Shown here in pieces: positions 1 through 8,004 of a stretch of DNA of 29,563 bases (the first letter of the stretch is position 1; each line of letters opens with the position of its first letter). Below the pieces are notes generated by a model. It was not told where the DNA came from. It made no database searches and saw only the letters and a program-made list of their open reading frames with translations. The translations under genes and the position numbers were made by a program. Source of the DNA: an uncultured Clostridia bacterium (GTDB lineage Bacteria > Bacillota > Clostridia > Christensenellales > Borkfalkiaceae); NCBI GenBank assembly GCA_937915565.1, contig CALDMH010000164.1:1-29563 (forward strand), read 5' to 3'.

Positions 1-155
1 TACGGCGGGAGCTTCTAAAATTTCCGCAGACGCGAAAATCCGCGAACTTTGAAAAACGGGACGTAAAATCAACGCCGCAGACAATAAAAATATTTTTTTG
101 AAAAGCTTTTCGGGTAATTTCGTCATACAAAAAGTATGCTTTGCGATAAAAAAAA

Positions 156-174
156 TATGTACGAACCGTACATA
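156..174. promoter_or_regulatory. Palindromic operator upstream of ABC exporter
   Basis: A perfect inverted repeat, TATGTACG, then AAC, then CGTACATA, ends three bases before the -35 box of the exporter promoter. A second smaller inverted repeat, CATAC-N5-GTATG, lies just upstream at 124-138. Dyads next to a -35 box are typical operator positions for TetR, MarR or PadR type regulators of exporters. No regulator gene is visible in the window, so the ligand and protein are unknown. Confidence 0.5.
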
Positions 175-177
175 CCG

Positions 178-206
178 TTGACAAAGCGCGCGCGATGTCT
201 TATAAT
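178..206 (+). promoter_or_regulatory. Consensus sigma-A promoter of ABC exporter operon
   Basis: TTGACA at 178-183 and TATAAT at 201-206 are separated by exactly 17 bases, a full consensus match. Transcription should start near 213, giving a leader of about 40 bases before the ATG at 252. A promoter this strong usually needs a repressor, which fits the palindromes directly upstream. In positions 1-150 I see no gene; any preceding gene would end left of the window. Confidence 0.85.
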
Positions 207-251
207 AATTAAAACAAGTGTTATAGATTGATTTCGTTTTGCGGAGAATTT

Positions 252-1160
252 ATGGAAAATATTATTCAGATAACCGAACTCGATAAAAGTTTCGGAGAGG
301 TTCACGCCGTAAAAAATCTTTCGTTTAAGGTTAAAAAAGGCGAACTTTTCGCGTTTTTGGGCGTTAACGGAGCAGGCAAATCGACGACTATTTCCATTAT
401 GTGCGGCCTTTTGCAAAAGGACGGCGGAAACGTGGAGATTTGCGGCAAAAACGTGGAAACCGATATGCGGGAGATTTCAAAAAAACTCGGCGTAGTGTTT
501 CAATATTCGGCTTTGGACGGCTGCCTTAACGTTAAGGATAATCTCGTTTCGCGCGCCGCGCTTTACGGAATTTACGGCGACGAGGCCAAAAAACGCATAA
601 ACGAACTTGCGGAAAGGCTCGATTTTAAGGATTTGCTTTCGCGCACGGTGGGGAAACTTTCCGGCGGACAAAGAAGAAGAATCGACGTTGCCCGCGCGCT
701 TTTGCATAAGCCCGAGGTGTTGATTCTGGACGAACCCACGACGGGACTCGACCCGCAAACCCGCAAAACGCTTTGGGAAGTGATACGCGAAGCGATGGTA
801 AAGGACGGAATGACGGTTTTTCTCACCACGCACTATATGGAAGAATCGGCGGACGCCGATTACGTCGTTATTCTCGATTCCGGCGAAATTGCCGCAAAAG
901 GCACGCCGCTCGAACTGAAAAACGCTTACACCGGCGATTTTATAACCGTTTACAACGCGGAAGAAAGCGTTATAAAAAGCCTCGGGCATTCTTACGAACA
1001 AATTCGCGACGCTTTCAGAATTTCGGTTAAAAACACTGCGGAGGCTCGGGATTTAATCGTTAAAAATCCCGAAATCTTCTCGGATTTTGAAATAACGAAA
1101 GGCAAGATGGACGACGTTTTCCTTGCCGTTACCGGGAAAAAACTGGTGGGAGGAAACTGA
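252..1160 (+). CDS. ABC transporter ATP-binding protein (DrrA/CcmA-type exporter)
   Basis: This 302-residue ATPase powers an ABC-2 type exporter, probably for a drug, lipid or small hydrophobic compound. It has a complete nucleotide-binding domain: Walker A GVNGAGKST (37-45), Q-loop Gln84, signature LSGGQ (136-140), Walker B LILDE (157-161) and H-loop His194 in TTHYMEES. About 80 residues follow the domain, as in DrrA-like proteins. I chose the ATG at 252 because GGAG lies 5 bases upstream; an in-frame ATG at 228 has no ribosome site. The permease gene follows with one base between stop and start, so the two form one operon. The substrate cannot be read from the sequence. Confidence 0.93.
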   Translation: MENIIQITELDKSFGEVHAVKNLSFKVKKGELFAFLGVNGAGKSTTISIMCGLLQKDGGNVEICGKNVETDMREISKKLGVVFQYSALDGCLNVKDNLVSRAALYGIYGDEAKKRINELAERLDFKDLLSRTVGKLSGGQRRRIDVARALLHKPEVLILDEPTTGLDPQTRKTLWEVIREAMVKDGMTVFLTTHYMEESADADYVVILDSGEIAAKGTPLELKNAYTGDFITVYNAEESVIKSLGHSYEQIRDAFRISVKNTAEARDLIVKNPEIFSDFEITKGKMDDVFLAVTGKKLVGGN

Positions 1161-1161
1161 A

Positions 1162-2064
1162 ATGAGAACGTTTTTTGAACTTACGAAAAGAAACGTGAAA
1201 GCGTTTTTCAAGGACAAAGGTTTGTTTTTCTCATCGCTCATAACTCCTTTGATTCTGCTCATTCTTTACGCCACGTTTCTGGCGAAAATTTATAGGGAAT
1301 CGTTTACGGGAACGGAGGGCTTCGCCGTGCCGGACAAAATTATGAACGGACTGGTTGCGGGCGAACTCGTTTCGTCGCTGCTCGCCGTTATTTGCGTTAC
1401 GGTGGCGTTTTGCTCCAACCTCTTAATGATTCAGGACATAACCAACGGTTCGAGAAAGGATTTGCTCGTTTCTCCCGTTAAAAGTTCGGTTTTATCCGTT
1501 TCGTATTTTGCCGCGACGTTCGCTTCCACAATCATAGTCACCTTCACGGCGATGGCGGCTTGTATGATATATCTGGCAATTCAAGGCTGGTATCTGTCCG
1601 TTTCGGACGTGTTTTTGCTCATCTCGGACGTAATTCTCTTAACTCTTTTCGGAACGGCGTTATCGTCTTTCGTAAACGCGTTTTTAACGACGAGCGGTCA
1701 GGCGTCGGCCGTCGGCACAATCGTTTCGGCGGGCTACGGGTTTTTATGCGGAGCGTATATGCCCATCGCAAGTTTTGACGAGGGGCTGCGTAACTTCATA
1801 ATGTTCCTCCCCGGAACTTACGGCACTGCGCTTATCCGCAACCACTCCATTTCGGGAGCGGTGAACGAACTTGGCGCGCTTATTCCGGACGAAGCGACGA
1901 AAGTCGAAGTTATAAAGAAAGTGCGGGACGGAATAGATTGTAACGTATATTTTTTCGGCAACGAAGTGGAAACCTGGGTTATGTATCTCGTTCTCGTAGG
2001 AGCGATACTTCTCTTCCTTGCCGCGTATATTTTGTTTGCAAAACTCTTAAAAAAGAAAAAATAA
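1162..2064 (+). CDS. ABC-2 type exporter permease
   Basis: This 300-residue membrane protein is the permease partner of the upstream ATPase. After a basic N-terminus (FELTKRNVKAFFKDK) it has a first membrane span, an extracytoplasmic stretch, a central group of four hydrophobic spans at about residues 70-220 and a last span near 275-295 before a KKKK end. This is the usual six-span ABC2_membrane layout. The ATG at 1162 follows GGGAGG at 1148-1153, inside the last codons of the ATPase gene, so translation is probably coupled. An in-frame upstream ATG at 1123 would overlap the ATPase gene and lacks a ribosome site. Confidence 0.9.
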   Translation: MRTFFELTKRNVKAFFKDKGLFFSSLITPLILLILYATFLAKIYRESFTGTEGFAVPDKIMNGLVAGELVSSLLAVICVTVAFCSNLLMIQDITNGSRKDLLVSPVKSSVLSVSYFAATFASTIIVTFTAMAACMIYLAIQGWYLSVSDVFLLISDVILLTLFGTALSSFVNAFLTTSGQASAVGTIVSAGYGFLCGAYMPIASFDEGLRNFIMFLPGTYGTALIRNHSISGAVNELGALIPDEATKVEVIKKVRDGIDCNVYFFGNEVETWVMYLVLVGAILLFLAAYILFAKLLKKKK

Positions 2065-2091
2065 CGGGGCTTTTTAAAGCTTATAACGAAG

Positions 2092-2123
2092 TTTATAATA
2101 AAACTTCTTTATAATAAAACTTC
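2092..2123 (+). repeat. Two perfect tandem 16-bp repeats
   Basis: The unit TTTATAATAAAACTTC occurs twice back to back (2092-2107 and 2108-2123) between the exporter permease and the next gene. GAAGTTT at 2088-2094 can pair with AAACTTC at 2101-2107 or with the second copy at 2117-2123, so alternative hairpins are possible. Each unit also contains TATAAT, but no good -35 lies at the right distance. Confidence 0.7.
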
Positions 2124-2153
2124 CGCCCGTTAACGAATAAAAGGAGAAAATTT

Positions 2154-2783
2154 ATGAAATCATTGGAAATCATTCAGAAAATAGCGAAAATTTTTAAAAT
2201 TCTCGCCACAATCGCATTCGTTTGTTGTATAATCGGAACGGTTTGTTGCGCTCTCGGCGCGGGCATAACGCTTGCCATCGGCGAAAATTCCGAGCTGTGG
2301 CAACAAATTATGGACCAAAGCGAAAACTCGTTCGATTTGAATCTCGCGCGTTGCTCGTGTTTAAGCGGCACGTTTTCCTGCGGAATAGGAATTGCCGTTT
2401 CGTGGTTTGCGAAGAAATTTTTCGAGGACGAACTCGTTGCCGGCACGCCTTTCGACAGGTACGTTTGCACGAAAATGCGTAACCTCGGTATTATTTACGT
2501 CGCTTCCTATTTCGTCAGCGTGATTATTGCCGCCATCGTTTACGCCTGCTTCGGGCTGGAATACGACGGAAGCGATTACGGCGGATTATCGACCGGATTG
2601 TTCCTGTTGGGCGCTTGGTTGCTCTGCCGTTACGGCGCGGACGTGAGAAACTCGGCCGGCGTTACGCCCGAAAAAACGAATTTCGGGGCGGGCGACGGAA
2701 CGAGAACCGATATGAAAACCGAAACGAGAACGGGCGAAAACCCCGAAGCAAAAGCCGACGAAAATTCGGACGATTTGTTTTGA
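2154..2783 (+). CDS. Hypothetical four-span membrane protein with charged C-terminal tail
   Basis: I do not recognise a family for this 209-residue protein. It has hydrophobic stretches at roughly 15-42, 65-80, 108-128 and 136-152, so probably four membrane spans. It ends in a hydrophilic tail of about 45 residues rich in Glu, Lys, Thr and Asp (for example TRTDMKTETRTGEN). The ATG at 2154 follows a clear AAAGGAG. It lies 89 bases after the exporter permease with a repeat between, and could be a third gene of that transcription unit because no terminator separates them. A strong hairpin follows it. Confidence 0.75.
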   Translation: MKSLEIIQKIAKIFKILATIAFVCCIIGTVCCALGAGITLAIGENSELWQQIMDQSENSFDLNLARCSCLSGTFSCGIGIAVSWFAKKFFEDELVAGTPFDRYVCTKMRNLGIIYVASYFVSVIIAAIVYACFGLEYDGSDYGGLSTGLFLLGAWLLCRYGADVRNSAGVTPEKTNFGAGDGTRTDMKTETRTGENPEAKADENSDDLF

Positions 2784-2839
2784 TTGAAGTCGATTAGTTT
2801 AAATTCAGCGTTATAAACGATTAACGATAAACGATAAAC

Positions 2840-2875
2840 GCCGCCCCGCGGAGCTTAAAAGCTCCGCGGGGCGGC
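2840..2875. terminator. Strong hairpin terminator
   Basis: Perfect 15-bp arms (GCCGCCCCGCGGAGC, 2840-2854, and its complement at 2861-2875) enclose a 6-base TTAAAA loop and are followed by TTAATTAT. It ends the exporter-side operon and, being symmetric, may also block the convergent minus-strand gene. Confidence 0.85.
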
Positions 2876-2886
2876 TTAATTATACG

Positions 2887-2937
2887 CGTTTATTCCTTTT
2901 TACGTATGCGTTTATTCTTCTGTTACGCGCGTTTATT
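2887..2937. repeat. Three degenerate 21-bp tandem repeats
   Basis: GCGTTTATT occurs at 2887, 2908 and 2929, exactly 21 bp apart, with similar flanks (TACG before, CTTTT or CTTCT after). A related GCGTTGATT at 2959 forms the last codons of the neighbouring minus-strand gene. Function unknown; slippage-type duplication of the gene's 3' end is one explanation. Confidence 0.55.
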
Positions 2938-2951
2938 TCTTTTACGCACGA

Positions 2952-3872
2952 TTAGTCCGCGTTGATTTCTTTTTTAAAATCGCCTTTGCGGCAAACCACC
3001 GATTTTATTCCCGTTCGTTTAACGCCGAGAAGTTCATCGGCTTCCTCCGCCGCGTTTTTATAAACTCCCTCGGTGTAATGCGAGAAAACGTAATCGACCT
3101 TTTTGATTTTCCCTGCCGCCTGCTTGCAAAATTCGCGAATGGGCGCGGAAAGCGCGAAAACCCAGATAGGCGAACAAATCGTCACGCTCTCAAATTTCGT
3201 AAGGTCAACGCTAATCGGCTCAATCGGCATACCCCATCGCATCATTCCGAATCTTCCGCACCACCAAAAACCCGCAGTTCCTTCCGTTTTTTCGGTCGAT
3301 TTAACCTCGTAAATCATCGCGCCGCTTTCGTTCGCTTTTTCGTAAGCCAACTTTTTGACGTAACCCATACGCGAAAAATAAACCACGAGCTTTTCGGGAT
3401 TTTTTCCGACGTTCGGATAGTCCGCCTCGTTAAAAGAAAACGCCTCCTGCTTCGCAAAAACCGACGCCGCATAGCCGGTTACCGCCTGACAAAACCCGAA
3501 CACGAAATATATCGTTGACATAAAATTAAACGGGAACGTATAAAACTGAATACAAATCCAAAGCATAAGCGTTATTCCGAACGTTCCGCCGAGAACGACG
3601 CCCGCCTTTTTCTTCACAAATAAAAGCGTTGCCGCCGTGAGATTCGTGATTCCGTTTACGACGAGCAACATTATCCCCGAAAACAAAAAATCCTGAAAAA
3701 GAACGTCCGCAAACGGAAGTTTTTGAAAATACGGAAGCATTGCGTCCATACCCATCGCCTTGCCGCTCGTATCGATTAACATTCCCGCCGCGCCCGCAAC
3801 CGCGCCGATTCCTATAAAAAGCGTCCAGAAAATAAGCCATTTCCGCGCAACGTTGAATCTCGATTTAGTAAT
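2952..3872 (-). CDS. Membrane-anchored flavodoxin-like protein, probable ATT start
   Basis: The protein has four hydrophobic spans in its first 140 residues, then a cytosolic flavodoxin-like fold from about residue 161 (KLVVYFSRMG, a phosphate-loop-like strand, then a CSPIWVFALSAPIREF segment typical of flavodoxin cores). It may bind FMN and act in membrane redox, but the partner is unknown. Start choice: a longer reading frame has an ATG at 3935, but that ATG overlaps the -10 box of a near-consensus promoter and cannot lie in the transcript. The only strong ribosome site, AAAAGAGGTGATC (3876-3888), sits 3 bases before an in-frame ATT at 3872, which gives 306 residues and keeps the first span. 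The next in-frame Met would lose that span. Confidence 0.8.
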   Translation of the reverse strand: MTKSRFNVARKWLIFWTLFIGIGAVAGAAGMLIDTSGKAMGMDAMLPYFQKLPFADVLFQDFLFSGIMLLVVNGITNLTAATLLFVKKKAGVVLGGTFGITLMLWICIQFYTFPFNFMSTIYFVFGFCQAVTGYAASVFAKQEAFSFNEADYPNVGKNPEKLVVYFSRMGYVKKLAYEKANESGAMIYEVKSTEKTEGTAGFWWCGRFGMMRWGMPIEPISVDLTKFESVTICSPIWVFALSAPIREFCKQAAGKIKKVDYVFSHYTEGVYKNAAEEADELLGVKRTGIKSVVCRKGDFKKEINAD

Positions 3873-3933
3873 AACGATCACCTCTTTTGATAATTTTGTC
3901 GAAGAATTTATCGTTTTAAAACGTTTGTTATAC

Positions 3934-3962
3934 ATTATAACTTCAAAATATAAAATAGTCAA
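3934..3962 (-). promoter_or_regulatory. Promoter of flavodoxin-like gene
   Basis: Read on the minus strand, TTGACT (3957-3962) and TATAAT (3934-3939) are 17 bases apart. The predicted start of transcription near 3927 leaves a leader of about 55 bases that ends in the AAAAGAGGTGATC ribosome site. Confidence 0.75.
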
Positions 3963-4044
3963 TCGTTTTTCTTAAAATCGGCGAAAAAACGGATAAAACC
4001 GAATAAATTTTTTTGAAAAAACTCGGTAATAACCGCGAAAAACG

Positions 4045-4075
4045 CCGTTTAATCGACTTATAGCCCCACTTTTTT
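4045..4075 (-). repeat. Degenerate third copy of the 85-bp dispersed repeat (5' part)
   Basis: On the minus strand this stretch contains AAAAAGTGGGGCTATAAG followed by TCGATTAAACG. It matches the first 28 or so bases of the near-identical repeats at 8005 and 22838 with few differences. The palindromic terminator half is missing. It lies between divergent genes rather than after a gene. Confidence 0.45.
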
Positions 4076-4152
4076 GTTGTAATTGCAAATTTTATCAAAT
4101 TTTTATAATATACGCGGTCGCTTTATGATATAATAAACGAAAGAGGTGAATT

Positions 4153-4875
4153 ATGATTTATTTCATTTATTATTCGAGCTTTATAATCGTTATCCCCGGT
4201 ATTATCGTCGCGCTCGTTTGCCAGCTTCTGGTTACAATCAGATATAAAAAATATTCCCGCGTGGAATCGCAATCGCAGTGGCGCGCAAACGAAATGAGCG
4301 ATATGATTTTGGAAAGACAAGGCATACGCTCCGTGGAGATAAGGAGAATCAACGGTAATCTCACCGATAATTACAATCCCTCCACCGACGTTTTAAGCTT
4401 ATCCGAAAAAGTTTATAACGGAACGGATATTGCTTCGCTCGGAATCGCCGCGCACGAATGCGGGCACGCCGTGCAAAAACACACCGATTCACCGCTTCTC
4501 GCACTGCGTTCGATTCTCGTTCCCGTAACCAACGTCGGTTCGAGGCTTGCCGTACCGGTTGCGCTCGTCGGCGTTTTGCTCACGTTCTGGTATGAAAGCA
4601 CAACCGCCGAACTTTTAATCGCGATAGGCATAGCGCTTTATTCGCTTTCGACTATATTCGCGCTCGTCACTATCCCCGTGGAAATCGACGCTTCGAGAAG
4701 AGCCGTGAAAATGCTTGCGGAAGCGAACGTTTTAACCTCCGACGAATTAAGAAAAACGAAAAGGGTTCTTTCCGCGGCCGCGCTGACTTATATCGCCTCG
4801 CTCCTCGTTTCTTTGCTGTATCTTTTAAGATTCGTCTTATTGATTGCTATGTCGAGAAATCGCCGCAGAGATTGA
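4153..4875 (+). CDS. yugP: YugP-family zinc metallopeptidase
   Basis: This 240-residue membrane protein belongs to the neutral zinc metallopeptidase family typified by YugP (Zn_peptidase_2). It has an N-terminal span (about 8-30), the zinc motif HECGH at 101-105 (HEXXH form: two zinc His and the catalytic Glu) and three further hydrophobic segments, including 130-175 and 205-232. Length is normal for the family. The physiological substrate is not established. The ATG at 4153 follows AAAGAGGTGA; a TATAAT at 4129-4134 lies just upstream, though without an obvious -35. It stands alone and is followed by a strong terminator. Confidence 0.9.
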   Translation: MIYFIYYSSFIIVIPGIIVALVCQLLVTIRYKKYSRVESQSQWRANEMSDMILERQGIRSVEIRRINGNLTDNYNPSTDVLSLSEKVYNGTDIASLGIAAHECGHAVQKHTDSPLLALRSILVPVTNVGSRLAVPVALVGVLLTFWYESTTAELLIAIGIALYSLSTIFALVTIPVEIDASRRAVKMLAEANVLTSDELRKTKRVLSAAALTYIASLLVSLLYLLRFVLLIAMSRNRRRD

Positions 4876-4913
4876 CGCTATAACGATATGGCGATAAATT
4901 TAACAATAATACG

Positions 4914-4949
4914 AAAAGCCCCCGCCTCGTTTCCGAGGCGGGGGCTTTT
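4914..4949. terminator. Bidirectional hairpin terminator
   Basis: AAAAGCCCCCGCCTCG (4914-4929) pairs perfectly with 4934-4949 around a 4-base loop, giving A-runs on one side and T-runs on the other. It serves the metallopeptidase gene and the convergent glycosidase gene. Confidence 0.9.
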
Positions 4950-4992
4950 TATCCATAGGGATTTTATAATGGATTCATTTTCGGCAACCGTT

Positions 4993-6774
4993 TCAATCAA
5001 ACCAAACCGTAACGCGGTTTTTCTTTTCGAGCCAGTTCTTCCCGCACGATTGATAGTCGGTTAAGAGCAGTTTTTCGCCGTCCGCAAGACTTATCGCAAA
5101 CCTTAAAAATTCGCCTTTTTGCGGTTGAAGTTTTTCGTAAGAGAGCGGCGCGGCGATTTTGAACGGCTTATCGAAATCGATTTCCCCTATTTTGGTTTCG
5201 TCCGCAGCCAAAGTAATCGCACCGTAAACGAAGGCCGTTTTACCGTTAAGCTTACGTATCTTCAATTCGTTCGCGTATTCGATTTCTATTTCGTCGCCGT
5301 CGTTAAATTTTCCGCTTAACTCGTAATATCCGCTTTTCCCCGCGTCCTTGCCGTCAACGAAAACGCTTCGGCAATAATCGGGGCGGCGCACGAACAACGT
5401 CAAATCGGCTTCGCCTTCGCAATTCACCGTTATTTTGCACGAATTTCCGCTCGGATAATCACTTGCGAATTTAAGTGCGACGGGTTTTCCGTCCTTGTCG
5501 TCGATTTTAAGTTCGCCGTCGAAAAGGTAATTGATTATCACGCCTTGTTCGCACTTCATAACGGCGGTTAAGGGCATCAAAGCAATTCCGCACGCGCCGA
5601 TTGCGTCGCAACACCCGCACGAGCCGCCGCTCGCAAATTCCATATAACCGCCCGTTCCCCGCCCGCGGGAATTTTTATATAACGGACTGTAGCTATCGAA
5701 AACCATACCCTTAACGTACTTCTTCTTGAATAAATTCAGTATGTCGTTACAGTTCACGTTTAAGCTTCCGTAAAGAGAATTCAGCCCAGATTTTTCAATT
5801 CTGTCGATATATTTTACGTCGCCGGTTAAAAAGAAAAGCCTTGCGGAAACCCTCATCCAAGTCACCGTAACGCAGGTTTCCTGCATAATCTGCTCGGAAT
5901 ATTCGGTCTGTTTAACCGTGGAATTATCGAAAAGTTCGTGCGTGCAGCCCGAACACCCGATAATCGTCATATCCGTTTTCACAACGGCCTCGGTGAAATT
6001 TTTAACCGCCGTGAAGAGTTTTTCTTCGCCCGTAACCTCGTAATAAGCCAGAAGCCCTTCGAAAAAAGACATCGTTTCGTAAGCTTTCACCACGGGATAT
6101 TGATAAGGATAAAGTTTGTTTTCGAGCGCAAGCTCCAAAAAGTTGCAATCGCTGCTTCCGCCGGTGGAAATTATATACCCCGCAAAATCCAAATATCTCT
6201 TTTCTCCCGTTTCTTTGTAAAGCTCGACAATCGGTTCGAGAATCGTGCAGGAATTGACGCAGCCCCACCAAGACGACGTTTCCGTTATGCTCTTTTGGTT
6301 TTCGCCGTCGCCTATTTTTGAAATTATATAGTCGGCGTGACCTTTTAAAACTTCGAGAATTTCCGCCTTGAAAGCCTCGTCCTTGCAAATCCGATAATAA
6401 TGCTGCAAGCCCGTTAAAACGTATTTTCTGCACCACAAATCCCAGCCGTTGAATTCCTTTTCAACGCTGTAAGCCGAAATTCTGCCGCTTTCTTCTCTTG
6501 CCGAAATCATCTCTTTCGCCGCCGCGGTTAAAACGCCGTATAACTCCTCGTCTTTCGTATATCGATATATGAGCGACGCCCCGCGCATCTCCTTGCCGAA
6601 AAATTCGCCTCGCCAGTACCCGTCGGAATCCTCTTTGGTTATAAACGGCTCGACGAGCTTACTCCATCTTTCCGCATTTTTCAGTTGCTTTTCGGAAACG
6701 AATTTTGCATTGTCGTCAAGCGCGCCGTTTATCTTCAATTCGTCGCCGCTATAAAATTTTACGCCTTTAAACAT
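4993..6774 (-). CDS. GH127-like glycoside hydrolase (beta-L-arabinofuranosidase family)
   Basis: This 593-residue protein resembles the GH127/DUF1680 group, (alpha/alpha)6-barrel enzymes that release beta-L-arabinofuranose using a zinc-bound cysteine. Visible family features are FNGWDLWCRKYVLTGLQHYY (108-127), the Glu-X-Cys pair E299/C301 in MQETCVTVTW, and the Cys-Cys pair C388/C389 in SGGSCGCCDAIGACG. Together these correspond to the Glu plus three Cys active site of HypBA1. A beta-sandwich follows to the C-terminus. There is no signal peptide, so it acts in the cytoplasm on imported sugar. GGAGGG precedes the ATG at 6774. It is divergent from an AraC regulator. Exact substrate within the GH127/GH146-like groups is uncertain. 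Confidence 0.8.
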   Translation of the reverse strand: MFKGVKFYSGDELKINGALDDNAKFVSEKQLKNAERWSKLVEPFITKEDSDGYWRGEFFGKEMRGASLIYRYTKDEELYGVLTAAAKEMISAREESGRISAYSVEKEFNGWDLWCRKYVLTGLQHYYRICKDEAFKAEILEVLKGHADYIISKIGDGENQKSITETSSWWGCVNSCTILEPIVELYKETGEKRYLDFAGYIISTGGSSDCNFLELALENKLYPYQYPVVKAYETMSFFEGLLAYYEVTGEEKLFTAVKNFTEAVVKTDMTIIGCSGCTHELFDNSTVKQTEYSEQIMQETCVTVTWMRVSARLFFLTGDVKYIDRIEKSGLNSLYGSLNVNCNDILNLFKKKYVKGMVFDSYSPLYKNSRGRGTGGYMEFASGGSCGCCDAIGACGIALMPLTAVMKCEQGVIINYLFDGELKIDDKDGKPVALKFASDYPSGNSCKITVNCEGEADLTLFVRRPDYCRSVFVDGKDAGKSGYYELSGKFNDGDEIEIEYANELKIRKLNGKTAFVYGAITLAADETKIGEIDFDKPFKIAAPLSYEKLQPQKGEFLRFAISLADGEKLLLTDYQSCGKNWLEKKNRVTVWFD

Positions 6775-6841
6775 ATTGCCCTCCGTTTGTTTCCCGTTTG
6801 TCGTTCCTTATTTATCATACAACCCGCAATGAAGAAAACAT

Positions 6842-6869
6842 AGTATAAAAACGTCATATTCGTTGTAAA
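6842..6869 (-). promoter_or_regulatory. Probable promoter of GH127-like gene
   Basis: On the minus strand TTTACA (6864-6869) and TATACT (6842-6847) are 16 bases apart. The leader would be about 60 bases. Phased direct repeats lie 15 to 45 bases upstream of the -35, the usual place for AraC activator binding. Confidence 0.5.
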
Positions 6870-6883
6870 ATAAATTCAAACGC

Positions 6884-6913
6884 GGCAAATTACGGCAAAT
6901 TGAGGCAAAACGA
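6884..6913 (-). repeat. Three 10-bp phased direct repeats (candidate AraC sites)
   Basis: GGCAAATTAC, GGCAAATTGA and GGCAAAACGA follow one another with an exact 10-bp period, about one helical turn. They lie between the divergent GH127-like and AraC genes, just upstream of the GH127 promoter. Direct-repeat half-sites on one helix face are typical of AraC-family activators; binding here is inferred. Confidence 0.5.
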
Positions 6914-6963
6914 GAAAAATTTTGCCCGTGGGAAAATTTTTTACGGAAATTTGCTCCGTTTCG

Positions 6964-6992
6964 TTGATTTATCACGGTCGGTGTGATATTCT
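6964..6992 (+). promoter_or_regulatory. Possible promoter of first AraC gene with dyad in spacer
   Basis: TTGATT (6964-6969) and TATTCT (6987-6992) are 17 bases apart. An inverted repeat, TATCAC-N7-GTGATA (6970-6988), fills the spacer and could be an autoregulatory operator. The -10 match is modest. Confidence 0.4.
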
Positions 6993-7073
6993 TGTTGCGT
7001 ATTTCAAGCGAAAAGTTTTGTCGGTCGAAAAATTTCGTCGGAAAAACCAACCCGGCATACGAGGTGAAAAAAA

Positions 7074-7991
7074 ATGAAAGTAAGCGAAAATCCGAAGCAC
7101 CCCGAATCCTACGGGGAAAGCCTTTTTGAAGAGCGGGAACTCGTCGCCGCGTATTTCCACACCTCGAAAGAATACGGGCGTTTCTCGCCGCATTTTCATT
7201 ATTTTTACGAGCTGAACGCCGTTGTGGAAGGCAGCGGCACGCATTTTATCGGCGACAAGCAATTTCAGGTTAAGATAGGGAATATCTTCGTTATTCCGCC
7301 GTTTATCAAGCATAATTACGTTTTCGACGACGACAATTTCAACGTTTTTCATATCATCTTCAAAAACGATTTTTTCAATAAATACAAGCCGATATTGAAA
7401 AACGTTTCGGGCTACAACACGTTTTTCGACATCGAGCCGTATTTGAGAATATACAACAAAAACGCTAATTCCATCATCTCTTTTGCCGACAAATTCGACG
7501 CCTACAAAAAGGATTTTGAAAGGCTGGCCTCCTTCACGGCAAACTCCGAATCGCCCGAAAAAACGGAACTTTTCGCGTTATTTTTGATTACTTCGATTTG
7601 TCAGGAACTGGTTGAAAAAAGCGACGCGAAAGAAAACGACCTCGATTCGCTTACGTACGTAATGCGCGCAATGGAATTTTTGCAAAAAAATTATTCCGAA
7701 CGGCTTTCCGTGGAATCGCTCGCCAACGCCGCAAATATGTCAAAATCGACGTTTTTAAGGCATTTCAAGCGTTATTTCGACGCAACTCCGCTGGAATATC
7801 TCAACCGGTATCGCGTGAGGGAAGCGCAGAGGCTGCTCGAAGAAACGGATATGAGCGTTACGACCATTGCGCAGGAATGCGGGTTTTTCGACAGTTCGCA
7901 TTTTATCAAATGTTTTAAAAAGCAATCGGGCGTTTCGCCCGCCGCGTTCAGAGAGCGAAAGAAAATCCACGCCGATAAAACCGAAAATTGA
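7074..7991 (+). CDS. AraC-family transcriptional regulator
   Basis: This 305-residue protein has an N-terminal cupin sensor (about 20-110; HFHYFYELNAVVEGSGTHFI and IPPFIKHNYVF are cupin strands) and a C-terminal double helix-turn-helix (about 200-297). The HTH region carries SVESLANAANMSKSTFLRHF, RVREAQRLLEETDMSVTTIA and the family end GFFDSSHFIKCFKKQSGVSP. It probably senses a sugar and activates the divergent GH127-like gene and perhaps the large operon that ends opposite it. GAGGTG precedes the ATG at 7074. It is followed after 13 bases by the first copy of an 85-bp repeat that carries its terminator. Confidence 0.92.
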   Translation: MKVSENPKHPESYGESLFEERELVAAYFHTSKEYGRFSPHFHYFYELNAVVEGSGTHFIGDKQFQVKIGNIFVIPPFIKHNYVFDDDNFNVFHIIFKNDFFNKYKPILKNVSGYNTFFDIEPYLRIYNKNANSIISFADKFDAYKKDFERLASFTANSESPEKTELFALFLITSICQELVEKSDAKENDLDSLTYVMRAMEFLQKNYSERLSVESLANAANMSKSTFLRHFKRYFDATPLEYLNRYRVREAQRLLEETDMSVTTIAQECGFFDSSHFIKCFKKQSGVSPAAFRERKKIHADKTEN

Positions 7992-8004
7992 AATGAAAAC
8001 GTCA

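Noticed and set aside
477..1001. A 174-residue minus-strand frame
   Set aside because: It is antisense to the ABC ATPase, whose complete motifs make the plus strand the coding one.
6884..6913. Short direct repeats considered as a CRISPR array
   Set aside because: The units are 10 bp with no spacers and no cas genes occur; no CRISPR array was seen anywhere in the window.
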